A stretch of 64,000 bases of DNA from the NCBI RefSeq assembly GCF_023343835.1, contig NC_064442.1, positions 17,470,501 through 17,534,500 of the forward strand. The letters are read 5' to 3'. The notes under the pieces were generated by a model that was not told where the DNA came from, searched no databases, and was given only the letters and a program-made list of their open reading frames with translations. Of this stretch, positions 32,234 to 44,500 are shown in pieces. This DNA is from Lagopus muta. Lineage: Eukaryota; Chordata; Aves; Galliformes; Phasianidae. Positions within the stretch are counted from its first letter, which is position 1; each line of letters starts with the position of its first letter. A program made the translations under genes and the position numbers.

Positions 32234-35180
32234 CAGTGCAGGAAGGCCAGACGCTGGTTGTATGTTTGACAGGCTCTGTCACCATGTTTAATGCTTTCTT
32301 TTTTTTTTTCTTTGCTGAAGGGAACTCTGAACGGGAGAGCCTTGCAATGGGACAACAGCCAAGAGAGCACCTGAACAGCAGAGCACTTTGGTAGCAGTGA
32401 GAAAAGTCAATACAGGTTCTGATAGCACAGCAGCACTCAGCAGGCTCATTGCTTTCTCTGACCTACAGTGCTGACATCCAAACTGAAAGGACTACATTTA
32501 AGTGTCAAAGAGGTAGGAGAAATGTAGGATGAGGTGTCTTATGCATCAGGTGATTCTAGGAGTGCATTAGAGAGGCAAGAGCTGACTCCATTTCTCCTGT
32601 GTTGGTCACATGTGCAAGCCATGAGACTGTACTTTTGGAAATAGTTGGGAGCAAGCAGCCTCTGTCAGAGAGACGAGTCCAATTCAGGGTGCACACAGAC
32701 TGATGCCATTTTGTCAGAGCTGCACCTGCTCGTGCCAGCTTGGAGGGTGGCCGAGGGCCAGACAGCACTTTGCTAATCAAATAGGAGACATGGAAGTGAG
32801 TTTGATTAAAGCTGAGAGACAACATGTGGGGGAACGGTGGGAGGAACCACTCTGAGCCAGTGGAAAAGAGATCTGCTGGAAAAAAATGATGGAGAAGGAT
32901 TTCTGCTGTTTGAATGGGTGAAAGTAATAAGAAAAGAAAAGCTCAGAGAAGGCTGCGGGTCTTTGGGAGATGTGATGGTTAGGGACAGCAGCAGGAGAGC
33001 AGCCAAATCTTCTTGTCGTAACATTTCAGACCTGCTGTGGGCAAGCATTGCTGCAACTTTTGTTAAGCATGATAATGCTAAATCCCAAAGACTTTGCCCA
33101 GCAGCTTAGGGGGGCACAGAGAATAAATGAGGTCTGATTCTGGGATGTGCAGGCTGCTGCCTCTTGTGTGCCGAAGATCCTCCTGAACCAGGAGTTGGGG
33201 ATTTGGCCCTATGCTGTGCAATGCTCTCTGTGAACAGCTTATGCTGAATTATCACCGTGCTCAGGGCTCTGTTCCCAGGGGAACAGGGAGCTGGCAGCCA
33301 GGAGACTCAAAGGGGACAGGGACCTCGTGTGGGTGGTGGGGCCAGAGCTGACTGGGTGGCAGTACAGCTCGTCAGGCTCTGTGATCACTGAGTCCCTAAA
33401 CCCAAGGATGTGCTGCAGGAATCCTGCCTTATGCCCTTTCAGGACATGGGGAGAGGTGGAGCTGCTGTGGTTTCTGGCAGCTGCCTTCCAGCAGCTCCAG
33501 CACTGCATGTGCAGTTTGTGTGATGTGAGCAGAGGAGCTGATGGAGCCAGCATAGCCTGGTGGGCTTTGCTGCCGTGTCCTAAAAGGAAAATGTTTTTTC
33601 TTTAGGGGACCCTTGGCTGTGGCATCGACCCTCAAAACAGTTTTGCATGTCCTTTTAGTGAGACATATTCCCTCCGCTTGCTGAGATGGTTACAAGATGG
33701 CAGATGAGCAGTAGGGAAGGGAAGATACTCTGAATGGACTGAGAGAACAGCCACCTAACCTTCCTCTTCTTCTCAGGATGTGCGTCGTTAAAGCCATTAG
33801 ACTTAGACTAGGGAAAATATAGTTGGGGAGGGGGAACACAAACTGCATCAGAGGTTTGGGCAAACCATTTGAGACCCGATATGATTGAGTCACACTGAAG
33901 GGAGGTAAGATTCTGTCACGCGTGCCCGCTGTAGTGAGTATGAACAAACCCAGAACAGCTGGCTGTAGCATATGGAGCATCCAGAAGGGAACAAAGCTGA
34001 AATAATTCCCTTTCCTCTGCTCTTTGCTTATCCTGGCCCTGATTCAGGAGAGCGTTGGGGATCGTTCTCAACTTTAGGCCTGCACAGATTTCCATGATAT
34101 TGAGTTTCAGTTTTACAATTGACTTAATGAATTTTCTGTACAGATGCTTGTGCCTGAGTACCATTGGGGTACAGCATTCCTGAATCACAGAGCCCAGAAA
34201 GGCACTGAAAGAGCACTGTCACCTCTGTGAAGCTCAGAAGGAATTCCAACCTGCAGGTGTTCACCTCGGTTCTGGGCAGGAGCTGGTCTGCAGAAAGATC
34301 TTTATGAAGAAGGCAGGAAGAAATGTGAGATGGATCAATTCTGTCACACAGCTGGCAACTGGGCCACTTCTGGGCTGGTGGTATTTTTACTTTCCCTTAG
34401 AGCTGATCAGGTTTTAGGCTTCGAAAGGAAGCAGCTTCCCTCATCTGCATGCTCTGCACATGGAAATGGCTGCTCAGGAAACTCCAAGGTGGCAGGTTTG
34501 CCTGAGCCTTCAGAATCAGGTAGAAATGATTTACTATTTCATACTTATTTCCCATCACCATGACAAGGTTTAGGGGCTGAAGGACACAAGTGGTAATGGA
34601 GTCCCATTGCCAGCACTGCTGTAGCAGTGTGGTGACAACGGAAAAGAGTTGTGGCATAAGCAACAAACATACATGTGTGTCTGTGTATAAATAGGTGAAT
34701 GTGGCATAAGTGATCTCAGTCATCATTTCTGGCTTCAGTACCTAAGAGGCTGGTTATCAGCTGCTCTTAGCCAGCGATGCAGTGTTGGAATCAGGTGCTG
34801 TCTGTCCAAAACCAGTATAAAGAACAGAGGAATTCACAGGAAAGCTGCTTGCTTCTTGTAAAAACCATTCTGTGTGTGCATGTAAGTGTGTGTATGGGTT
34901 TTGCACTTGTCTCAGCATTTTTAGGTGGGCTGTGAAGCAAATTTTCTAAGCGTTCGGCACCTCCTGCTATGCAAAGGCTGGCCTGAACATTTGTTAGGTT
35001 AGAATTCATCTTTGTGGTACCCTTTTAGCAAATGCCTCTTTTTAGATAAAAAGGTTTATTTGTGATTTGCAGAACTCTTTCAATCTATTGGCTCCTCTGA
35101 TATCCTAAACCTATTAGTTCACCATCCATCCACAGAATTTTCCAGGAGAAAGCAGGCGAGACAAGAACTGAATTTCTAAT
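32234..35180. other. Non-coding DNA, no gene seen
   Basis: A run of about ten T lies near 32302-32310. Open frames reach 109 codons (minus, 34397-34726) without recognisable content. Alternating TG-rich sequence near 34872-34895 is a degenerate microsatellite. I saw no CR1, SINE or TAAT-rich block here. Confidence 0.45.
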
Positions 35181-35280
35181 AGAAGAAACAAAACAAAGAA
35201 AAACCACCACCAACAAGCAACAAAACCACACCAACAAGCAGGAGCCAAAATGAAATCAGCAAAGCAAAATCCTGCCCAAA
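35181..35280. repeat. A/C-rich low-complexity tract with 21-bp repeat
   Basis: One strand is almost purely A and C, with G mainly in the flanks. Two imperfect 21-bp units end in CCAACAAGCA at 35219 and 35240. It is probably simple-sequence expansion. CCACACC words inside it could also bind KLF-type factors. Confidence 0.7.
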
Positions 35281-36194
35281 GGTCTCAGGTTCCATTTTGA
35301 ACTCAATAAGGAAGGGTATAAAAATACAGCCGTGCTTCTCCCTCCCCCCTGCACCTCCCTTTTAAGCAGAGCATACCTAATCACTGTCAGGCTCCCAGTG
35401 CCTGTACTGGGGCTGTACCCTTTAAGCAGCTTCTGAGCCCACAGGCAGAGCTCACTGGAGAAGCAGCCTGAAATGAGCTGGAGCAGCTGTATTACATGGT
35501 CATTTATAGCTGGTAAGTGCTGCTGCTTGGGACCCTGTGACCATGGCCCCTAGGTCTCTTTGTGCTGTTGTTCAAAAGGCCAAAAGATGGGAGAAGAAAC
35601 AGAGAACCAGGAACAGGAAAGATTTTTTCAGCAAACCTCAGCATTGGCATTACAGCATCTTTCTCAGCTCACAGGCAGAAGCAAAGCAAAACTATTCTCA
35701 AAGGTGCATTTCAGCTCTGTTAAAATAGTCATTCTACACCAGGTTTTTTTAATACAGTCTCCATAAGTCTTTAACATTAAAAGATAACGAGAACAGGCAA
35801 ACAGACAAATCACAATGCCTAGCGCCCTGCTAAAACGTGGGAGCAGCCCCCCTGCAAGAGTTTGACTTTCCTCACTGCTGGTCATTTACATTTTCATTTA
35901 TGAAAAGGAGGAAAAATGAGCTGCCACCGCAGCACCTAAGTATAATGGAAAGGAAAAGCCTTGGTGCATTCCGCATGAGGCTGTGCTGTCAGGCTGTGCA
36001 AGCAGGTCATAATGTGATTCCTTTCGTTCCGGCCCTAAGCCTGCCTTCCAGTTTGATCACAGAGCTCAAAAATATTTTTTACGTTTGATAATATCCCTGT
36101 TCTGCTCGACCACAACTTTCTGCTCTCTATTATTTTCCTTTTGCAGTGTTTTTGGAGACAGAGCAACTCTGTCCCTGCCAGTGCTGCTCGCATT
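35281..36194. other. Non-coding DNA, weak TATA-like site
   Basis: GGGTATAAAAATAC near 35315 resembles a TATA box and is followed by a pyrimidine-rich stretch. No initiating exon or CpG cluster accompanies it, so I do not call a promoter. A TTTTCCTTTTGCAG at 36133-36146 resembles an acceptor directly before the SINE. Confidence 0.4.
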
Positions 36195-36450
36195 GTTCCT
36201 GTTAATAATTACCTTCATCACAGTAGTTATTAGGGGCCCCAACTGCTGCAGACTCGATGCATGTACGAGGCAGCCTCTGCCTGAGGAGCTTAAGGTCTAA
36301 ATAGGCAAGGCAGATAGTGGAAGTGTTATCAGTCTTATTTTTACAGAGAGCTTAAATGACCTGCCGAAGGTCACACAGAGAGTCTGTGGTGAAATCATGA
36401 CTGGAATACAGATCTTCTATGTTTTATTCAAGCATCTAACCCAGGTTCCT
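36195..36450 (+). mobile_element. Near full-length ancient amniote SINE (MIR-like)
   Basis: The element shows the whole order of the old amniote MIR-like SINE. AATAATTACCTTCATCACAG and TAGTTATTAGGGGCCCCAAC form the head. GAGGAGCTTAAGGTCTAAAT is the middle word. TTATTTTTACAGAG, TTAAATGACCTGCCGAAGG and GTCACACAGAGAGTCTGTGG form the core. A degenerate CATCTAACCCAGG forms the end. It is the best preserved SINE remnant in the window. Retention of the core over such a time could reflect selection, but it could also be luck. Confidence 0.7.
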
Positions 36451-36740
36451 GGCTGAGGAGGGCATTTTGAGGAGGCTGCCTGTGCACACATGGGTCTGGG
36501 GGCAGTTCTGGGCCGCATACTGGATTTGCATGTGCCCTCCTGTTTGAAGCACGTCTGTGAGGAGCTTCAGGTGCTGAAGCAAATGCATGGGTGGCAACAG
36601 CAGCTACATGTGCACGAGATGCGTGCTCACCTGGGATGCACGTCTCGGTGCAGTTCAAGGACAGAGCTCTCAACAAGGTGGCAGGAACTGTTGGTGTTCT
36701 TATGGAAGTGTTCACTATTCCTCGACTGTGCTGCAGGAAC
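36451..36740. other. Spacer between SINE and CR1
   Basis: GC-rich sequence opens frames of 63-115 codons on both strands, all overlapping. No domain was recognised. Confidence 0.4.
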
Positions 36741-36880
36741 AGAATCACGCAATCATTAAGGTTGGAAGAGACCACTAAGGATCATCTAGTCCAAATCTCC
36801 AGCTGTCCCCACCGTGCCCCCAGCCACGTCCCTCAGTTCCACATCTGCACGTTTCTTGAACACCTCCAGGGTTGGTGACT
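36741..36880 (-). mobile_element. CR1 LINE 3' end fragment, minus strand
   Basis: AGAATCACGCAATCATTAAG, GGTTGGAAGAGACCACTAAG and GATCATCTAGTCCAAATCTC are the classic antisense CR1 tail of birds. GCCACGTCCCTCAGTTCCAC and GAACACCTCCAGGGTTGGTG follow. The copy stops abruptly after GTGACT at 36880, so it is only about 140 bp long. Confidence 0.92.
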
Positions 36881-37489
36881 GCAGGGTAAAACTTGCACAT
36901 TCAAGAGATGGTGGTCGAGCTGCTGTTGGGTTGATGAAGAGTGCAGTCCCATGATGGCTGTGCCTAGCTGTGTGGGTCTTGATGCTCAGAAGCAGGTAAG
37001 CTAAGAACCTCAAGCTGTACAAAAGCAAACATTTTAAAGTGTTGTTACAAAATACACATTTAAAATAATAAGAAAAAGACTGTGATGTAGTATCCACCAG
37101 GAGAAGTAACTATCCTACAGAGCTCCCTTCTGTCAGAATGACCCTTGGAGGACTGGAGAAAGATGAAGATCCTTCCTCTAAGACCCTTTTGCAAGGTCAG
37201 GGAGGTTGCATGGGCTGCATCTCTGCCACACCTGAGGGCAAGGAAATGGCTTCTCTTGTGCAGGGACAACCTGTGCTGTGGAGTGGTCCCCTACCTTTGT
37301 GTTTGGCTGCAGGAATGCCTTACATTAGTTTCCATCATCATTTCCTGGAATCAAGGTACTGATCTTCGAGAATTAGCACAACCACCTCATTAGCTGATTG
37401 CTTTAGAGGCCATTTTAAAGAACTGCTCTTTTCCTTAGCATTTCCAGTCTGCTCTTCCGTTGCTTGCAAATACAAAATTCCATTTCCCT
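36881..37489. other. Non-coding DNA, nothing recognised
   Basis: This is a transition from GC-balanced to AT-rich sequence. An AT-rich patch (ACATTTAAAATAATAAG) occurs near 37053. The frames at 37138-37393 overlap on one strand in two phases and look like chance. Confidence 0.4.
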
Positions 37490-38865
37490 AAGAGTCAATT
37501 TATGTCTAAACTATAATAATTATTAGCTGTTTCAATGCATTCCAATGTGTCTGTGTTTTTTAGAATAATTTCATAAAACACTTTGCATGTATAATTGAAA
37601 TTGACTTTAACTTGAAACTCAGAGTTGGTATTTCTGCAACTTTTCTTGAGGAAAATATTAATTCCTATGTCTGTGAAAGGAAGGAAGGTGATGTGTGCCA
37701 CAAGGTAGAAGGATTGAGACTCAGAATTTTAACAGTTTTGGCCAGTTTTGACTGTAGGACTGCTGAATTCTGCACTCAACGTGCCCATTATTGAGCCTCT
37801 CAGTTCATGCTGCAGTCAGGGTCCAGCTCCACACGGCTTTTTGACAAATTGTAGCCTTTGAGTAATTGTCATGGTTTCCTGAGAAGTCAACAGTGTTGTT
37901 TTTTTTCAGCGGCTGGATTGGATTAAGGCAGTTTAGTTAATTGCGATGTGAAGGGAGACATTTGAGAGCTAATGCATACTGCTGAATACAATTCCTTTTC
38001 ATTTTTCATTTTTTTTTTCTGGACACAATGTTTTCTTAGTTTAAAGTTGCATTTATGGCCAAATAATTTGTCTTCAGCTCCCCTTTGTAACTTACCTTTC
38101 AATTAATGTCTTTTGCCATTGTTTTAATTTTAAAGCCGTGCCATTAAAAAGCTTTTAGCACGCTGTGGCAGGCCCATAAGTGGCGTGGAGTTCTCAAAGT
38201 GCCTCCTAGTGCTGATTTTCCTGAAAGAGCTTAAAAATTGCTGCAGAACGACCCCGTCCTCTTTCCCTGCGCCAAACTCACACCACAATTCTATGAACAT
38301 GAAGAAAAATCTTTTCAGACGTAGTCTATAGAAATGCTCTGTGGGAATGCTGGAAAGATTAGGCCAAAAGGTTTAGAGCTCAGGAATGCAGCCTTCTTGA
38401 TGAAGGGATGGTGCATCCAGAAGCGTACTTGCCATATGAGTTATTCTTGTGTTCCATCAGCCTAGGGGAATATAACTCCCCATACAAATGCTTATAAACA
38501 TTACCAATTACAAGTGGAGACACTTTGCCAATGTTTAAATAATTTCATTACAGTAAATCTTTAACTTTTGAAAATAGTCCGAATGAAATTTTCAGTGCTG
38601 CTTTCCAGGTAATGAAGAAGACGACGGGCTGTTTCCTTTTCAACGTTGTAGCTGAAAATGATTATTGAATATTTTGATACTTCCAAAATTTGTAGCATCG
38701 GAGACAACAAATAAAATTGTCCTTCTCCAGAACGTCTTTGTTTCCTGTACTGAAAAAGAAGTTAATATATTTTTGTCAATAAGCAAAGATTTTGCCTTAT
38801 GAAGATGCAGTGTTTTAGCTATGGGTTGATCTCGTAGCAGCAGCGTTATTTAATTTGCCACTGAT
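37490..38865. promoter_or_regulatory. Long AT-rich enhancer-like block
   Basis: About 1.4 kb of unique AT-rich sequence has almost no open frame above 60 codons. It has many factor-like words: ATAATAATTATTAGC, TAGTTAATTGCG, GGCCAAATAATTTG, CAATTAATGTC, GTTTTAATTTTAAAG, CCATTAAAAAGC, ACCAATTACAAGTGG (an NKX2-like CAAGTGG core) and TTTAAATAATTTCATTAC. T runs lie near 37899 and 38010. This is the longest stretch of conserved-element character in the window and may hold several separate elements. Confidence 0.45.
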
Positions 38866-41152
38866 TCAAGAGATCTGTGCAGACAACTCTGAGCAGCGCT
38901 GTTCTGTGCCGCTGCGGTTTCACAGGAGCCACTTTGTTACCTTCTGCATTTCCATCCAATAACCATTTTCAGAAATGTTCTTCGAAGCCGTTCTGTAGCG
39001 GTCCTCCAGTGCCTGTTTGCATGCTGCCTTGCTCATGGCAGACTGTCACGTCCCACTGAGAAACATTTTCTGCACACCCTGTTGTGAGTTTGCTTACAAT
39101 TACAGCTCCCTTCAATGCAAAATCATATCCAGCCATCTTGCAAAATACTGAATCTCCTGCATTGTCTCCTGCACCTTGAGCTATTGCTAAGAAGCTGCCA
39201 CTGACACTGGGGTTCTTACCAGAGCAGGAGAACACAAGGAAATAGCTGCTGGTGTTGGTTTTGATTTCAGATCTCATCCTGGTCGGTGGGTCTGCAACCC
39301 GCAGACACTGGGACTTGCATAGTCAGAAACTAGGCCACGATGAGTATAGGGAGGCGTCATCTGCAGAGATCAGCAGGCTCAGAAAATCCAATATTCTAGG
39401 TGAGCTTCTCTTGTACAAGTGGCTGTAGCCTGTCTGCTTGTCTTTTGGATCCTAGCGGCAGTTGAGACCCTTTCCATCTAAAATTTCTAAAGACTCTTAG
39501 GGTCCATTGCTCTTGAAGATGCTGCAGAAGTGTGAAGTGCTGCTGCTTGAAATCACTTATCAGCACTTATCCACCTCGAATAAGAAGTCAGTCTGGGGAG
39601 GTGAAGCAGTCTTTCCACAGCTGCCCGGAGTCGCTACAGCCTGCCTCAGGGAAGTGGGTATCTGAAGTGCCTTTCTCAGTCACTTCCAGTCCTCCAGCTC
39701 TCACTCAGTGATATCCTCCATTCTCAAGCTGTCACCTCACTGCAGGCCTGGAAAGAGAGCACTTGCTTTCTCTGAAGGAAACCTTCCAGCTCCTCTCTCC
39801 CCCACACCCAGCCCAGGTGAGCTCGGAGGAGCTGCAGGGCAATGGGGCTAGAAAGCAAGAACAGAGCTCTGGGGTGAAGTCGCACCAAACTGCCCTCACT
39901 GCTTTCCTCTCCAGCCTGTGGGCTGCTGTGGGATTAGCACAAGATCAAGAAAATGTTTCTCCCTTTCTCATTAGACACGCGTGGGTAATTTTTTATTACA
40001 AGTTCAGATTTGTTCAGTTTGAACTCTTGACTAACCCCCCACTTTTTTTCCTGTATTTACTTTGATTCAACCTTCTCTTTACTGTAGTTATAAACGAATG
40101 AAAAAAGGCCATTTTCAAGAAGCAGGGATGCTGAGCTACCCGCTGCTTTGGAATTAGTTGGAGGGAGTGAAAGTATGCCTAGTACTGCGTGTGCTTCTGC
40201 AGCATTGGAAAATGGATCAAACATGCACCAGGGCTGATTCCAAAGTGCTTGTGATGCAGGCAAAGCTTCTATACGCCCATATGTGCCATCATTAGCACCA
40301 AACAAATCCAACGGTAGGCAAAGAACTTTAGAAATCCCCCACAGGAAGTGGTTTACACCCTGGTTTTTGGAGTCCACAGCAAACAGGGACTACTGGTAAA
40401 ATTCAGAATTGCTTATTACAAAGTCAGACAGCTCAAACAATGCTCTGAGGTGGAATCAGTCACTCCAACAAACGTGAGTACAAAATGCCCAGGCATGTAC
40501 TGGTACTTCAGCTCCCGTGGGCTTTGCTCGGCTGTGTTGTGGAGGTGCTGCAAACATGCAGCATCCCCTGAGCTCTGCGGCTCCTGCAGGAGGTCCCTGG
40601 TGAACAGGCAGAAGTGGACAAGGATGTTTGAAACCTTTTCCACCCAGCCTTGCCTAAGGCACTGTTTCTGAAGCATGTAGATGTCAGTTGGATTTCTGTG
40701 CTGTTGGCAGCATTTAAAATGGAGGCCCAGGCCCAGAGCAGCTGCTGCTTCTGCAAGTCAGGAGTCAGGAAGGGCACAATTCATCTCCACAGCGATATTG
40801 TGCCTGGCTCTGCTCCCTCCCACCCACAGGTATGAAAAGTGAACCAAACTCTTCTCACCACAGTAGGAGGTTGCACAGCTGAGACCTCCCCTGAATTCTC
40901 CACTGGTTGCAATGAAAAGCAGATGTGCAAACCCTTCCCGGAGCAGGGGGCTGCAGTGGGCATCTACTGGAATGTTAAGAAGGAAAGACAGGATGGTTTT
41001 CTTGCTGACGGAATGTTGCTTTGCTCAGGGGACCATATTATTGCTGTTATTTATTATTTATGCTCTGCCGAAGGTGTGCTTTATAGGCACAGTTTGAAAA
41101 ACAGCAGTGTCCAGTCCCACTGGATGCTGGGCTGCTGCTGGCAGATGCAGAG
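38866..41152. other. Non-coding DNA with several 100-codon frames
   Basis: Minus frames at 38969-39277 (102 codons) and 40057-40377 (106 codons) and a plus frame at 40348-40671 (107 codons) have fairly balanced residue use. None matches a protein I know, and I could not link them with splice sites or a shared frame. An old pseudogene is possible but unsupported. No transposon family was recognised. Confidence 0.35.
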
Positions 41153-41186
41153 GGGCAGGCTGGAGGGGAAGGGCAGGCTGGAGGGG
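41153..41186. repeat. 18-bp tandem duplication
   Basis: GGGCAGGCTGGAGGGG occurs at 41153-41168 and again at 41171-41186, separated by AA. The second unit is exact over 16 bases. Confidence 0.85.
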
Positions 41187-41409
41187 CCACTTCTCCCTGC
41201 ACTGCACTACAGGAGTCTCTTAGTGGTGCCAAGGTGTTCTCTGGGCACGAGGTGAGCTTGGTTGGGGAGCTTGGCGTGGCTTTGTCACCACTTTGCACAG
41301 TTGTCTGCTGGTAGTGTTTGCAAGGGCATGTACCCTGTTTGATATGCATTCTGAGTCTGGCAGCAGTGGGAATGAGTGAACAATAAAAATGCTGCTGTCA
41401 CAGCCCCAG

Positions 41410-41581
41410 TTTTTTCTCTTTTTTTTTTTTTTTACAGATTCCCAGCCATCTGCTGCCTCACCAGCTGCTCTCAGTGCAGGATGAAACTTATCTCAATTCA
41501 GGAACCCGGGCCTCAGGCAGAGGGGTGGAAGGAGCATCGCTGACCTCACAAGTGCTGTCTGCAGGATGCGCGCCCAGACTG
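41410..41581 (+). other. Exon-like segment behind strong acceptor tract
   Basis: A pyrimidine tract at 41410-41433 (mostly T) ends in ACAG at 41434-41437. The following 140 bases are open in one frame (starting IPSHLLPHQLLSVQDETYLN). They end near a possible donor, TGG followed by GTAAAA, at about 41580. This has the layout of an internal exon, coding or long non-coding. The donor is weak, no partner exon was found, and the T run could be a simple repeat. Confidence 0.18.
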
Positions 41582-44500
41582 GGTAAAAGCTCTAGAGGGA
41601 TGGGGAGCAAAAAGGGGGAATAGGTGAAAGAAGTGAAGATAAAACTCACAGGCAGCCTCTTGTTGACCCCTTAGAAAATGTTAGAAAATGTTGACCATAG
41701 AGAAATGCTGACCTGGGGCAGTGTGAGGGGGCCTGGATCAGATGGAGGTCCGCCACCTCCTTTAGCCAGCATTAGGTTGACAGAAGAGAAGACATTCACC
41801 CAAGGCTGCAGAGGATGTGTGAGATCCTTGCTGTGGTGCTGCAACCAGCCCTGTTTGCTTTGAGGCCATTTCTACTGGGGAAGGGGAGCGGAGCCTGGTG
41901 GCAACGGAACTGGCAGAGGTGGAGGGAAAGAAGGGAAGTCTGCCTTAGAGCAGCTGAGCAGCTACCTGCAGACAGGGAATGGAGAGACAGCTGTTGGAAA
42001 TGTGTGGGGTGAGAGGCCCCAAGGAGTCTGACTGCCAAGGAAAGGAGCATACATTACTTGCTGTCTTTGAGGCATCTAGTTGAGCATTTCCTGATTTCAT
42101 TAAGTCTGATTTTATAATCCCCTTGGGGTTCAAGCAGCTAACTGGAACGCTCTTCACTCCTGTCCCTTGATCCCTCCAGTGCCTGTCTCCAGAAACAGTA
42201 GTGATGCTGGACCAGGTGAGGAGGAAGCAGTAGGTTGGCCACGTGAGCCGACAGGGAGTGACCAGGTTCCATCCTTCATTTCCAGAGAGCTCCTCTGCTT
42301 TGCCTGTGCCACTTCAGGCTGCTCAGAGCACCCTCCTCCCGCTTTTATGCGTTTTCCAATTAAATTTCCTCCATGAGGAGGAGAGAGGCACTCTGAATCC
42401 ATTAGCATTAGTAATTATGCAGACGCTTCGGGGAGTTGACTGCCCATCATTACATATAATTAATGTTTCTGGTTATGAATGGAGGGTTTGTTACTTTTTT
42501 CTCCTTTTTGTGCTGGAATAGGGCGGGGTAGAGGTGCAAGGGGGTGATGTTACTGTATTTAATTTGCATAATCAGAAGACCTGATTGGGTATGCATGAGG
42601 GTAGGGGCCGGGGGGAACTTTCTCCGGTGCACACTCTATTAAGCTGGTGGGAAAACTCAGGAGGGAGATGCAGAATGCAAAGCAAGGGTGAGCACAGCAC
42701 AGTGACTGCAGACAGCAAGAGGCTCAGGTTTATGCAATGCCACCATCACAAACAGGGAGGGAGGGAGCTTTGGGCTCACATGGCTATGTGCAGTGCCCTA
42801 TGCTTAGCCCATCGTTTTACTTCACTTGATTGTTTGAAATGACCTAGGGGTTCTTTAGCCAGATTATATTCCTGGTTTTTATTTGAGTATACACACTGAA
42901 GCCACAATATGCAGACTCCAGACGTGTGTGTACACCAGGTGACACAGAGCTGGACTCCAGATTCTCCAGATTGCTCCACTCTACCTCAAATTTATCCCTA
43001 GTCTTTCTCCCCCAGCCCCTGGATATAGGCAGCCTATCACTGGATTCAAGGCTTCCTTGTTTTAAGTGACAGCTGTCACGCTCTCTCACTGCTCCACAGA
43101 AAGTATATATAAACCATGGCTTGGCCTACTGGAGGATTTATGGAAACATACCTGGTGAAGGGACCTGCAGGAGTGGGGAGAAGGTCCTGGAGTCAGTATT
43201 TAGTTATTGAGACAATGCCACGGGAGGGCAGAAAGTTTCTCAAAACAGGGAGGGATGAAGCAGTTGTCTGTGCAGCGTAGATCAGGTTGGCCAGAGAATG
43301 TCTCAGTCAAAAAAGAATGTGGGACAGCAGTTGTTCAGACAGTCTGATGCTTGAAGTCCCACGCTGTTTGAAGTACTGTGTCCTACCTTATGGCTGTCCT
43401 TATTTTCTGACTGATTACAATCTACTGCTTGCAGTGCAGACGTTGGAAATTGGATGGATCTCTTGTGGTATCTCCCTCTTTGGTCAGCACAAGCAGAGCG
43501 TTTCCCCAGCGGTGCAGTGGAGAAAGACTTGGATCATCCCTGTTTGTCCCACGCACTGGCTCATCAGATGTTTCTACAGAAGGAAGGGAGAAAATTGGCT
43601 TTGTTTCCCAGCATGTTACCCAGAGCTTGTAGAAACGTGAGTCAGATTCCCAACACTTTTCAGTAACCTTTGGAAGAAGTGGAGGATACACAGGAAATAA
43701 ACCATGCAAGACAAAACCAGAGGGAAAAAAAAAGCCACACTGCTATTTCTGTGTAAATGTTTATCGGTATGTATTTGCACATGTGGTTTTAAAACAAAAG
43801 ATCAGTGGGGAAAACCTGAAGTTCATTGCATGCCTTGCAAAAAGAAGAAAATCAGTCTCTTTATAGCGGGCCAGTATGAGAGGACACCAGCTTTATTCTG
43901 AAGAATGACTTCTGGCAGAGGAAACTTGAGGCACAACTGGATTCTGTTTTTGTTGAGGTTTTGTTCTCTCTAACTGAGAGTTGCTTTAGAGATTTGTAGT
44001 TCTGAGGTTCATGATGTTCATTATTTTGTAAAGTGTTTATACATTTGGTCTGCTGCTTGAGGAAACCACTGGGGAAGACTCTCTGTAAGTAGAAGCACCT
44101 GTAAAATCTCCAGTGTACACAAAACCAAAAGATCTGATTTGCTTAGACCACAAACTTTTCTGAAGGATGAGAAAGGTCTCAGTACTGATTGGGAAGGTGA
44201 AATCCCAGAAGGCACTTACTAGAAAAGGAGTGGAGGTCTTGGGGAATTGCTTGATAAATAACCACAGTAAAATCATAGCATAGCAGCACTCTGTGCTTCT
44301 CTTACGTGGTAGGGAGGAAACTTTCTGGCTGTGAAACAGGAAGATGTCAATAGCTCTGCTTTGTTCTCAGCTTCTGCGATGTCCTTCCTTCAACAAACCA
44401 TGCACTGGGGCACCCAGACTGCAATGGGCAGCAGCCCGTGCTGATGGAAAGAAGATGCTGTCTGGATCCATGGAGAGCAAGGTGAGCTCAACCTTTTAAG

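Noticed and set aside
35310..35325. TATA-like word followed by pyrimidine-rich sequence as a promoter
   Set aside because: No CpG cluster, initiator or open first exon accompanies it. Such words are common in AT-rich DNA.
36085..36300. 71-codon plus frame with hydrophobic middle behind an acceptor-like tract
   Set aside because: Its second half is the ancient SINE at 36195-36450, so the hydrophobic stretch is translated repeat.
38969..40671. Three frames of 102-107 codons as a possible old pseudogene
   Set aside because: They lie on different strands and frames, do not join through splice sites, and I recognise no protein family.
44273..44295. AATCATAGCATAGCAGC as a CR1 tail
   Set aside because: It resembles the tail only for a few bases, and the following sequence has no CR1 3' UTR words.
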